A DNA stretch of 21,985 bases from Bacteroidota bacterium (GCA_023415275.1 JAEZLJ010000003.1:1-21985); one strand, 5' to 3'. Positions 7,637-14,538 are shown, counted from the stretch's first letter. Made by a program: numbers and translations. The notes: generated by a model not told the origin, from the letters alone.

Positions 7637-7691
7637 ATATCCTAAACGGTATTCATGCGGGGTACGTCATCTATATTAAAGGGCTAAAGCA

Positions 7692-7815
7692 ACCCACGAG
7701 GCGTACCTACGGCACGCTATGTTGTAAAATCCTTCCTACCCACGAAGCGTACCTACGGCACGCTATTATGTTACAATCATTCCTTTTCTACCTACGAGGC
7801 GTACCTGCTGCTCGT
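7692..7815 (+). repeat. REP-like palindromes, right forward triplet
   Basis: Two perfect copies of the 17-base palindrome (7701-7717 and 7747-7763) and a third in which the CTACGGCACG half has changed to CTGCTGCTCG (7799-7815). Each is preceded by C(C/T)ACGA(A/G). The second copy keeps the same 3' flank as the copy at 6884. Confidence 0.75.
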
Positions 7816-8055
7816 TATTTTGTAATGCTAAATTTATTGCTACCATCCAAATCTCCTACGGGACATAGAGATAAGTTTTTAAATTCTTTATATGTAATAT
7901 GCATTGATCAAAGAAAAGGTTAATAAAGGCAGCTTGCAGAAGCTACCATTGGTAGGGGTAGTTGTCTGTAATCAATTACATGATTTGCATTTGTATTGGA
8001 AGAGAATAAATATGTATTTCAGTATTGATGAAGAAATCAAAAATGCGAAGAGAGT

Positions 8056-8153
8056 TCTTCTTGTCCCGTAGGGACATCTCGTTGGTAGAGAATAGTTTTA
8101 GGTTCGGATAGCGTGCCGTAGGTACGCCTAGTGCGTTAAATTCTTGTGATCAA
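8056..8153. repeat. 100-bp flanking module, right copy
   Basis: This module has hairpin GTCCCGTAGGGAC at 8063-8075, tail ATCTCGTTGGTAG, an inverted REP-like palindrome (8111-8127, GCGTGCCGTAGGTACGC) and TTCTTGTGAT. The hairpin keeps its 5-bp stem while the loop base differs from the left copy (GTA here, ATA there). Confidence 0.7.
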
Positions 8154-8222
8154 GGCAATGTGACGTCCTTTTCATCTCCAATATCAGCTACGGTTAGGTC
8201 ATTATAATTAAAATGTAGGCCC

Positions 8223-8253
8223 TTGTAACACCAGCCAAAATTCATTAACTTTA
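8223..8253 (+). promoter_or_regulatory. Candidate promoter of the small lipoprotein gene
   Basis: TTG at 8223-8225 and TAACTTTA at 8246-8253 are 20 bases apart, one mismatch from the TAnnTTTG box. This would give a leader of about 75 bases before the ATG at 8335. Confidence 0.3.
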
Positions 8254-8334
8254 AGTACCACTCGTCTAATACCTGAATACCTTCTATCTATTACCCTGGA
8301 TCTTATTGTAGACAGACACCTTAAAGCATGTTTT

Positions 8335-8679
8335 ATGAGATATCTCTATGTCATGGCGGGCTTATTATTGTTGTTGGTTAGCTGCAAAAAAGAGAAGGAT
8401 AATTCCAACCAACCAGATTGCCAGAAAAATAATTATGGTACACTAAGGATCAATTTTGGTGCAACCGATACGAGGCATCATATCATGGTACAATATGGAT
8501 GGGGTTACCTGGAAAAAAACCAGGCAATAGGCATAGCCAGTGATACCTTTCACCTTTCGGGAGGCACCTGGAATGTGATCATATCCAGCACCAATGACCT
8601 GGGCGGAGCCATCGATATGAAATCAGTAACACCTGTTGTCGCTGTATGCAAGGAGACCGTGGAGTCAGTAGCGTTTTAA
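8335..8679 (+). CDS. Small secreted lipoprotein, unknown function
   Basis: A 114-residue protein with a clear lipoprotein signal: M-R-Y, a run of Leu, and the lipobox L-V-S-C with the lipidated Cys at 17. It is followed by K-K-E-K-D, a charged stretch common at the start of Bacteroidota outer-membrane lipoproteins. The mature part has short beta strands (Y-G-T-L-R-I-N-F, F-H-L-S-G-G-T-W-N-V-I-I-S-S) and two Cys residues (29 and 105) that could form a disulfide. No catalytic motif is visible. The overall layout resembles a small beta-sandwich of the kind used for carbohydrate or surface binding, but that is a guess. It is a single gene, convergent with the amidohydrolase. Confidence 0.7.
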   Translation: MRYLYVMAGLLLLLVSCKKEKDNSNQPDCQKNNYGTLRINFGATDTRHHIMVQYGWGYLEKNQAIGIASDTFHLSGGTWNVIISSTNDLGGAIDMKSVTPVVAVCKETVESVAF

Positions 8680-8915
8680 AAATCAACAATCAACTCTTCA
8701 ACTTACTCTTTGTGCTCCTTCGTGCCTTGGCGTCTTCGTGGCAAAATATTTCCCCGAACCCTTCTCGTTATCTTATCCTCGTTGTTAATGTCTCTCTACT
8801 CCTTCGTAATTCGATATTCCTTGTTCAATGTTCTGCGGTTCCCATTCTCCGTGTACCTCCCTGCCGCCGTGTCTCCGTGGTTCTCAACTTCCGACTCCAG
8901 ACCACCGACTACCGA
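8680..8915. other. Formulaic low-complexity intergenic tract between convergent genes
   Basis: This tract separates the ends of two convergent genes. It is a mosaic of stereotyped phrases: CTTCGTGCCTTGGCGTCTTCGTGGC (8718-8742), a TTCGATATTCCTTGTTCAATGTTC phrase, GTGTCTCCGTGG (8869-8880) and a CCGACTACCGACTACC phrase (8904-8919). Related phrases occur at 1290-1345 (opposite strand) and 3397-3432. No gene is called. Confidence 0.5.
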
Positions 8916-10538
8916 CTACCTCTCCAGTTGATTGAAAATGATCTTTCCATTTACCATGGTGAGCAAACTATGCGTGGATGGCAGTTGCTGCAAGGGAATG
9001 GTGAAGATATCATTTGACAACACGGCCAGGTCAGCAAACTGCCCGGGGGCCAGCATGCCTTTATTGTCCTGCATCTCCGCATAGGCGGATGTTTTGGTGT
9101 AGGCAATGACAGCTTCTTCTACAGTAAGTGCTTCTGAAGGACGGAATGGATGCATGCAGGCAAACATGATATTCAGGTAAGGGTTCAATGGTCCATCAGA
9201 GCCTAAGGCTACCGGGATGCCGGCCTGTAGTAAAGATTTTACCGGTTCTGCGTTTTGTAAAAGCATGGTTCCATAGCGTTGGTTCAATGTGGGGACTATG
9301 GTGAAATGCGAAGGATTCTGCACCACGACGATACCAAGGTTTTTGGCTTTGGTATAGGAGGCGGGCAGCAGGCCATCACCATGCTCAAAACGTGCCCGCC
9401 TGGTCTTCCATGTAGATGGTGATTTACCCAGCTCCTGCAACATAAAATCTATGGTGCTGTCACCCACTACATGAAACATGGGCTGATCCTTGCGCTGTGA
9501 CAGTTCGGTAAGGATGCTGCGGACTTCCTGCTTAGTGAAGTCCAGCCCGCCCTTCCATCCTGGCTGGTCTTTATAGTCGGTGGAGTACCAAGCGAGGCGC
9601 TCTATGGGTGTACCATCCAGGAGCCATTTGGTTCCTGTGCGGGTGACCAGGGGTTGTGTATTGGAGGACAGGTTTTTGCCAGGTATCTGCAACTTGCCAT
9701 TCCTATCTATCTCCCCCCAGCTAATAATCCTGAAGCGGATGGGTAAGGGCTGCTTTTTGAGCATGGCGAGGAATTGCTGCGGCGAAGCGCCGGTGCACAT
9801 ATTTTGTATGGTGGTAATTCCAAAATAGGCTGACTGATTGCCCAGGTCTTTTAGGCTGGCCAGGAACAGCGCTTCATTAGTGGGCTTTTTCTGATGCAAC
9901 CAGGGACCTGCATGTTCATAGGCCCTGCCGTTCAACTGGTTGGTGCCGGGGAACCTGCCCAGCATGCCACCTTTGATATCCGGTTCGGTTTCAGAAATAC
10001 CCATGGCCTTCAGTGCTGCGGTATTGAAATAGGTGACATGGCCCCAGTAGGCGCCAATGAGTAAAGGATGATCGGGGGCCAGCTGGTCAAGTACATGCCT
10101 GTTAATTGACGTATCGGTACCAACATCCACACCCATGGTGGCAGATATAAACGTGCCTTTTGGTTGCTGCTTCACCGCTGCTTTTATGGAATCCTGTAAC
10201 TGCTGCCAGGATGGTTCGCTACCGTCTTCCGGGAATGGAATGGTGTAGCCTGCATAATAAGGATTGTGGTGGTAGTGAGCATCGTTGAATCCCGGTACCA
10301 CTGTCTTTCCTTCCAGGTTGATCTTTTTGGTGGTCTTGCCTGCCAGCCGGGTAATGGTGGCATTATTACCTGTAGCCAGCACCTTGTTGCCTTTTATGGC
10401 AATGGCCTCTACATATAGTTGCTTACTGTTAGAAGTAAAGATCTTTCCATTGGTAAGGATGATGTCAGGTGCCTGGGCAAATGTTTGTGAGATCGATAAT
10501 AAGCTAAAAAATAGCAGTAAGTACTTGCAGTATCGCAT
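8916..10538 (-). CDS. Exported amidohydrolase, YtcJ-like (Amidohydro_3)
   Basis: A 540-residue metal-dependent hydrolase with a Sec signal peptide (cleavage after T-F-A, near residue 21). The N-terminal beta part (I-I-L-T-N-G-K-I-F-T) and L-E-G-K-T-V-V-P-G-F-N-D-A-H are typical of the Amidohydro_3/YtcJ group. Metal ligands visible are H88 and H90 in D-A-H-Y-H-H, a later His in F-H-V-V-G-D, another in F-E-H-G-D, and the terminal Asp in A-L-G-S-D-G-P. The C-terminus returns to the beta sandwich (G-M-L-A-P-G-Q-F-A-D-L-A-V-L). Length is normal for the group. The product should act in the periplasm on an amide or carbamoyl-type bond; the substrate is unknown. A TAAGTTTG box lies 55 bases upstream of the ATG. 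Confidence 0.88.
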   Translation of the reverse strand: MRYCKYLLLFFSLLSISQTFAQAPDIILTNGKIFTSNSKQLYVEAIAIKGNKVLATGNNATITRLAGKTTKKINLEGKTVVPGFNDAHYHHNPYYAGYTIPFPEDGSEPSWQQLQDSIKAAVKQQPKGTFISATMGVDVGTDTSINRHVLDQLAPDHPLLIGAYWGHVTYFNTAALKAMGISETEPDIKGGMLGRFPGTNQLNGRAYEHAGPWLHQKKPTNEALFLASLKDLGNQSAYFGITTIQNMCTGASPQQFLAMLKKQPLPIRFRIISWGEIDRNGKLQIPGKNLSSNTQPLVTRTGTKWLLDGTPIERLAWYSTDYKDQPGWKGGLDFTKQEVRSILTELSQRKDQPMFHVVGDSTIDFMLQELGKSPSTWKTRRARFEHGDGLLPASYTKAKNLGIVVVQNPSHFTIVPTLNQRYGTMLLQNAEPVKSLLQAGIPVALGSDGPLNPYLNIMFACMHPFRPSEALTVEEAVIAYTKTSAYAEMQDNKGMLAPGQFADLAVLSNDIFTIPLQQLPSTHSLLTMVNGKIIFNQLER

Positions 10539-10593
10539 GGAGTATGGTTTGCAGGTAAGTTATGATAAATTCATAAAATATATTCAGCTCTCG

Positions 10594-10601
10594 CAAACTT
10601 A
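10594..10601 (-). promoter_or_regulatory. Candidate -7 box for the amidohydrolase gene
   Basis: The minus strand reads TAAGTTTG, an exact TAnnTTTG match, 55 bases ahead of the ATG at 10538. No good -33 TTG is found at the expected distance, so the call is tentative. It suggests the gene is transcribed separately from the dioxygenase gene upstream. Confidence 0.35.
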
Positions 10602-10647
10602 TACCAGGAGTATTCCATGAAGGATACGCGCCCATGCAGGTATATGA

Positions 10648-11316
10648 TTACCTGGCATTGGGATAGCCAGGGATATGAAGACCGAGGACAATATCATGAT
10701 GGGCAGTAAGGAGGCCATTATTGGATTGAACGGTCATAATGCCGCTTCCTCCACGGTTCTCTAATGCATTTCGTTTGTCCTTGGTAAGCAAAGGATCATT
10801 ATCAAATACCAGTTCGTCGATATAGTATTCATTGAGCGCAGGCTCTTTAACGGTCATATGAATATGCGCAGGGATGTCGCGTCCCGGATAGGCCTTGGGT
10901 TGAATGGTGTAAATGGAATAGCTGCCATCATTGCCTGATCTCACCCATCCGCGGATATGGCCATGACGCTTTGCTTTGGGGTCCATGCCTTCCACCGGTG
11001 AATAGTACCCATTATTGTCCGTATGCCAGTAGTAAAGGATGACATTGGGTGCAGGCGTTTTCCCATCCACCTGGTACACCTTCCCGGTAACCAGTAATTT
11101 TTGTCCAGCTTCATTCCAGCCGGAACTGGTGTCTACAGCATTGATGCTGGGTGGCATGCCCACATACATGATCTCGCAGCCATCACAACCACCGCCTACC
11201 AACTGGCTTGACTCCGCTTTTATTTGGGTGGCTGCCGGAGTTGTGTTTTGCCCATTGCAACCTGCTGCAACGGTTAACAACGAAATGAGATATAAGATGG
11301 AAAACCTTCCTTTCAT
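10648..11316 (-). CDS. Lipoprotein intradiol dioxygenase-like protein
   Basis: A 222-residue protein of the intradiol ring-cleavage dioxygenase fold (protocatechuate 3,4-dioxygenase-like). It starts with a lipoprotein signal (lipobox A-A-G-C, Cys 20). The non-haem iron ligands appear present: Y105 in N-N-G-Y-Y, Y143 in P-K-A-Y-P-G, and H151 and H153 in P-A-H-I-H. The W-V-R-S-G-N-D-G-S-Y...T-I-Q-P core and D-P-L-L ending also fit. Extra Cys residues at 44 and 47 (G-G-C-D-G-C-E) precede the domain. Catechol dioxygenases are usually cytoplasmic; the exported, lipid-anchored form points to an extracytoplasmic aromatic substrate. The gene is in tandem with the amidohydrolase (109-base gap); a functional link is not shown. 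Confidence 0.87.
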   Translation of the reverse strand: MKGRFSILYLISLLTVAAGCNGQNTTPAATQIKAESSQLVGGGCDGCEIMYVGMPPSINAVDTSSGWNEAGQKLLVTGKVYQVDGKTPAPNVILYYWHTDNNGYYSPVEGMDPKAKRHGHIRGWVRSGNDGSYSIYTIQPKAYPGRDIPAHIHMTVKEPALNEYYIDELVFDNDPLLTKDKRNALENRGGSGIMTVQSNNGLLTAHHDIVLGLHIPGYPNAR

Positions 11317-11479
11317 TATCTATTGGTTAGGGGTTCATGTATAAGTTAGTTCAATAAAACAAAAAGGGGAAGGAGTATTGTAAGACAGGTAAAGTATTGG
11401 GGTGGGTGGAGGGTTAGATGGTCCGGGAGTCATTTTTCGTGGAAGGAACTGAACCTCTTTTTAAGTAGTTCTCCTCTCT

Positions 11480-11659
11480 TTAAGATAATAATGCTCCACA
11501 GACGCCAGCGCCAACAAGAATTAAAATACCCGCTGCGATTAATAACTTTTTAGCATTTTCCGGCCTCGATTTAATCCTTACCAAACCTGTAATTAATAAA
11601 GATATTGGTATCAGCCAGTAAAGCAGCACCAGCCCTATTAATAATACTATTCCGTTCAT
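11480..11659 (-). CDS. Small two-helix membrane protein, third gene of the lipid-type operon
   Basis: A 59-residue frame starting at the ATG at 11659 and ending at the TAA at 11480-11482. It begins 8 bases after the stop of the radical SAM gene on the same strand, so it is very probably co-transcribed. The protein has two hydrophobic helices (about residues 4-26, G-I-V-L-L-I-G-L-V-L-L-Y-W-L-I-P, and 39-57, L-L-I-A-A-G-I-L-I-L-V-G-A-G-V) joined by a basic loop (R-I-K-S-R-P-E-N-A-K-K), a hairpin with the loop expected in the cytoplasm. No family is recognised. It could be a subunit or membrane anchor for the two larger proteins. The tight spacing and clean hydrophobic pattern argue that it is real. 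Confidence 0.7.
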   Translation of the reverse strand: MNGIVLLIGLVLLYWLIPISLLITGLVRIKSRPENAKKLLIAAGILILVGAGVCGALLS

Positions 11660-11667
11660 AGTTAATA

Positions 11668-13062
11668 TTATACCGATTGTGTTTTTAATTTTTCCAGGTA
11701 TTCTTTTTTATCGTCTCTATAAAAAAGGTTCATAGTCTCAAATGGAATTATTTTATTGTCCTTATTAACAATGTGAACACATGATTTTTTAATAGCTCTA
11801 ACATCAAAATTATAAGCATCAATAAATTGCATAATGATTATTCTAAACAAGTTATCATAACCAAGGTTTGGAGCTTCTACAAATGGAAGACAACATAGTA
11901 AGCTATGCAATTTTGATGATGCTTTATCGGTGGAAGTGCCGGTACTAAAAATTTCGAACATCCTTTTGTGCAGTTCCTGGTCCTGCTCATATACAATTGT
12001 ATTCTTACTATTGTCCAGTAGGTCAGTAGGATTAATGTACCTGGTTAGTGGAATATTGTTTCCTTCAAGTTTTAAAACATATCCCATAATTAAAGCATCG
12101 GGGTTGCAGGGTACCGGTAATAAGTCATCAGGACTGAAAATATTAGTTTGCTCCAGTATTTTCCTTCTGACTTCGGTAAGCGTGATCCTGTTTGTTTCGT
12201 GATTGAAATTGTCAAGCCTGCCCGCTACTTGTGTTGGCTGGAAAGTTACGCCTCTGACACATTTTTGATTAAGTGCGTACTCTATTGTTGTACCTATTTC
12301 ATTATCATTCAACCCCTTTTGCAGTGTAACCACCAAAGTTGTTGACAGGTTTAATTTGTTTAAATTTTCAATTGCTTTTTCCCTGACCTTTTTCAAGGTG
12401 GCTCCACGTAGGGTAACTAATGTTTCTTCCTTAAAAGAATCAAATTGTAAATAAATTTCAAAGTCTGGAGAATAACCTTTTAAACGTTTGGCAAATTCAA
12501 AGTCCCTGGCAATTTCAAGACCATTTGTGTTCACCATAATGTGTTTTATGGGTAAGGTCTTTGCATAGTCAAGAATATCAAAAAATTGCGGGTGAAGCGT
12601 TGGCTCGCCTCCACTAATTTGAACAACGTCTGGCTCCTTTTCATTTTCAACAATGGTATCTAACATGGCTTTTACTTCCTCAAAGGTTCTATGTCGTCCG
12701 TGTGATGGGGAAGAGCCAGCATAACAGGTTGGGCAGGTTAGATTACAACGGTCTGTAATCTCAATAATGGTAAGGCATGAGTGTTGTTCATGGTCGGGGC
12801 ACAGTCCGCAGTCATATGGACAGCCATAGTGAGTTTTTGTGTTAAACGTGTATGGAGTTTCAGAGGGCTTATTATAGTTCCTGATGTTTTTATAATACTC
12901 TATATCATCAGCTATTAATACTTTGGAATTACCATGTTCAGGACATCTTTTTAACATGTAAACGTTCCCGTTTTCAAATACGATTTTAGCATCAATCCGC
13001 TTTAAGCATTCAGGACATAAACTAATAGTGAAGTCATAATAGGTATACTTTCTCGTAGGCAT
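11668..13062 (-). CDS. Radical SAM protein of the Tes/MJ0619 lipid-crosslinking type
   Basis: A 464-residue radical SAM protein. A rubredoxin-like or zinc knuckle comes first (C16, C19, C40, H43, in C-P-E-C-L and K-R-C-P-E-H-G). An auxiliary Fe-S cysteine set follows: C81, C85, C88 and C96. The radical SAM cluster motif is C106-x3-C110-x2-C113 (C-N-L-T-C-P-T-C-Y-A), then the S-G-G-E-P-T SAM-binding motif. Late conserved blocks are L-L-C-C-L-P, G-Y-D-N-L-F-R, F-I-D-A-Y-N-F-D, and I-P-F-E-T-M-N-x-x-Y-R. This order is that of the archaeal tetraether synthase family (Tes, MJ0619) and its bacterial relatives proposed to make membrane-spanning lipids. The Cys often seen in I-P-F-C appears replaced by Glu. 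Family by motif reading; substrate is inference. It overlaps the Lgt-like gene by 29 bases. Confidence 0.85.
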   Translation of the reverse strand: MPTRKYTYYDFTISLCPECLKRIDAKIVFENGNVYMLKRCPEHGNSKVLIADDIEYYKNIRNYNKPSETPYTFNTKTHYGCPYDCGLCPDHEQHSCLTIIEITDRCNLTCPTCYAGSSPSHGRHRTFEEVKAMLDTIVENEKEPDVVQISGGEPTLHPQFFDILDYAKTLPIKHIMVNTNGLEIARDFEFAKRLKGYSPDFEIYLQFDSFKEETLVTLRGATLKKVREKAIENLNKLNLSTTLVVTLQKGLNDNEIGTTIEYALNQKCVRGVTFQPTQVAGRLDNFNHETNRITLTEVRRKILEQTNIFSPDDLLPVPCNPDALIMGYVLKLEGNNIPLTRYINPTDLLDNSKNTIVYEQDQELHKRMFEIFSTGTSTDKASSKLHSLLCCLPFVEAPNLGYDNLFRIIIMQFIDAYNFDVRAIKKSCVHIVNKDNKIIPFETMNLFYRDDKKEYLEKLKTQSV

Positions 13063-13795
13063 TATTGGTGATCTTCTTTAATGTAGGTAAATAATAAATC
13101 CAGCATGTTATACAAAGCCATTGAATACTACTTAAACCCAGCACATGGAAAACATTGGGTTTAATAAACTCAATAAAAAAACGAAAGCCAAAGTATAAAA
13201 TCATAAAAACCTTAAACAATAAACCAGCTTCTCCTTTGGTGTATATTGAAATGCTTTTTAAAAAGGTGAAAAGTATTAATAAGTAGACAATTTCATATAG
13301 AGATGTTGGATGCCTGAGCAATCCATCACCCAGGTCCATACCAATAATAAAATTTGTTTCTTTCCCGTATGTGAATTCATTGGTGCCACTCAAAAAGCAA
13401 CCAATTCGGCCAATGAATATCCCCACTATAATCGGGAAGGTAAACAGGTCCCCTGATGAATAAGGTTCGTTGATTATTTTTTTTGCGGTTTCAACTCCAA
13501 TCAATCCACCAAAGAGTCCCCCCATTATAGATTTTGTATTAAGTAATTGTACTACATTGTTGATATTGATTGTTGCCATAGGATTTTCTAAAAGTCCCAT
13601 TAACCTTGAACCAACAAATGCCCCGATAATAGCCCCTAGAATTATTGAAAGTCTGTTTCTATTTGAAATCTGGTCATTTCCTGGCTTACGCAACCATACA
13701 TAATATCGGAAGGCTATAAAGAACGCCAGGTATTCAAATACCAGGTGAATGTTAACCTTAACCCCGAAAACTGTTGGCTCAAATGGTATTGTCAA
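13034..13795 (-). CDS. Lgt-like membrane transferase (diacylglyceryl transferase paralogue)
   Basis: A 253-residue multi-pass membrane protein of the Lgt family. It starts at a TTG (13793-13795): a stop codon lies two codons upstream and no ATG or GTG exists among the first 60 or so codons, so TTG is the only credible start. Family motifs are G-G-L-F-G-G-L-I-G (92-100), R130 and E140 in G-R-I-G-C-F-L-S-G-T-N-E, H-P-T-S-L-Y-E (162-168) and R205-x3-E209 in F-R-F-F-I-E-F. These fit the residues that bind phosphatidylglycerol in E. coli Lgt (R143, E151, R239, E243). The His before G-G-L (H103 in E. coli) is replaced by Phe. It overlaps the radical SAM gene by 29 bases, which suggests coupling. 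The role may be glycerol or diacylglyceryl transfer in a lipid-modifying pathway. Confidence 0.85.
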   Translation of the reverse strand: MTIPFEPTVFGVKVNIHLVFEYLAFFIAFRYYVWLRKPGNDQISNRNRLSIILGAIIGAFVGSRLMGLLENPMATININNVVQLLNTKSIMGGLFGGLIGVETAKKIINEPYSSGDLFTFPIIVGIFIGRIGCFLSGTNEFTYGKETNFIIGMDLGDGLLRHPTSLYEIVYLLILFTFLKSISIYTKGEAGLLFKVFMILYFGFRFFIEFIKPNVFHVLGLSSIQWLCITCWIYYLPTLKKITNNAYEKVYLL

Positions 13796-14145
13796 TATTT
13801 AGAGGTTTAAAATTTTACTATCACGGTAATACTCTCAATTAATCCCACAGATTGTATGACTTGCTCAGGAAATGCCATTGTTGAGATTGCAACCGTTTAT
13901 TGTTTGTTGGAATTTGCAATGCTCTATGAATTCAGATGCCTGTTATGCTTTGGTTCTATAGCCATTATTGGTATTTGACAACATTTAGCTTTGTCATTTT
14001 ATAATGGCCATATTTTACTACGGTTGCAAAACCTGGTTGAGCAATTCATATCTCCTATTTATCCAATTCGTAATTTTTCAGGCAATATATTAAAAGTTGT
14101 TTTTGAGAGATAAGAAAAGATCTTTGGCTGATTTATCTTTTGTGT
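13796..14145. other. Intergenic gap with a long-range inverted repeat
   Basis: About 350 AT-rich bases with no gene, between the DUF1801 gene and the Lgt-like gene (both minus strand). It presumably carries the promoter of the lipid-type operon, but I found no clear TAnnTTTG box. Most of it is the inverted-repeat element at 13855-14050. Confidence 0.5.
13855..14050. repeat. Inverted-repeat-bounded element, about 196 bp
   Basis: Two pairs of nested arms. TATGACTTGCTCA (13855-13867) pairs with TGAGCAATTCATA (14038-14050) at 12 of 13 positions, and TTGCAACCGT (13887-13896) pairs exactly with ACGGTTGCAA (14020-14029). The inner spacer of 123 bases has no coding potential. It could be a palindromic mobile element or an attC-like site. 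Confidence 0.5.
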
Positions 14146-14538
14146 TCATTTTAATCGTTCCAATTTCCCTTTACGTTTTACAATGTTTTTGTAGTCCCAT
14201 TGAATTTTTTGGGCTTTGTCAAGCCATCGTTTTATTTCAGAAGTTTTAATTTCTGAAACGCTATTGTAGTAAGTAGAAGCATCTTTAAATTTTTCGCCCA
14301 AAACATCTAGGCTTTCTTCATCAAAGTCTGCACCACTCCAAAACATCAGACGTATTCCTCTTTTCTGTTTGCTATAACCCACTATTGGATTGCCCTCTAA
14401 AAACCAAACAGGATGAGCGTGCCAAATTTTGTTTTCTGCTTTGGTCAGCTTACCATCTATGATTTTTGAAAGCAATTCACATATTTCTTTGTCTACTGTT
14501 GTTTGTTTCTCGTTGTATGCCTGGATATCCCTGTTCAT
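14146..14538 (-). CDS. DUF1801 domain protein
   Basis: A 130-residue soluble protein of the DUF1801 (YdhG-like) family. The signature lies in the middle: K-I-W-H-A-H-P-V-W-F, N-P-I-V-G-Y, and I-R-L-M-F-W-S-G-A-D-F. The ending W-L-D-K-A-Q-K-I-Q-W-D-Y-K-N-I-V-K-R-K-G is also characteristic. Members are small single-domain proteins of uncertain role; some have been proposed to bind iron, but this is not secure. No signal peptide. It stands in an AT-rich block with the Lgt/radical SAM operon, separated from it by the inverted-repeat element, so it may have arrived with it. Confidence 0.85.
   Translation of the reverse strand: MNRDIQAYNEKQTTVDKEICELLSKIIDGKLTKAENKIWHAHPVWFLEGNPIVGYSKQKRGIRLMFWSGADFDEESLDVLGEKFKDASTYYNSVSEIKTSEIKRWLDKAQKIQWDYKNIVKRKGKLERLK

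Larger units (their letters stand above)
7637..8334. other. Gene-free stretch holding the right set of REP-like palindromes
   Basis: No gene. It contains forward REP-like palindromes at 7701-7717, 7747-7763 and a degenerate one at 7799-7815, a reverse half-hairpin at 7853-7864, an AT-rich filler (about 7870-8050), the right copy of the 100-bp module (8056-8153), and a possible promoter for the lipoprotein gene at 8335. Confidence 0.6.

Noticed and set aside
6884..7815. Regularly repeated palindromes taken as a CRISPR array
   Set aside because: Spacing is irregular, orientation alternates, a transposase gene lies in the middle, and there are no uniform spacers or cas genes.
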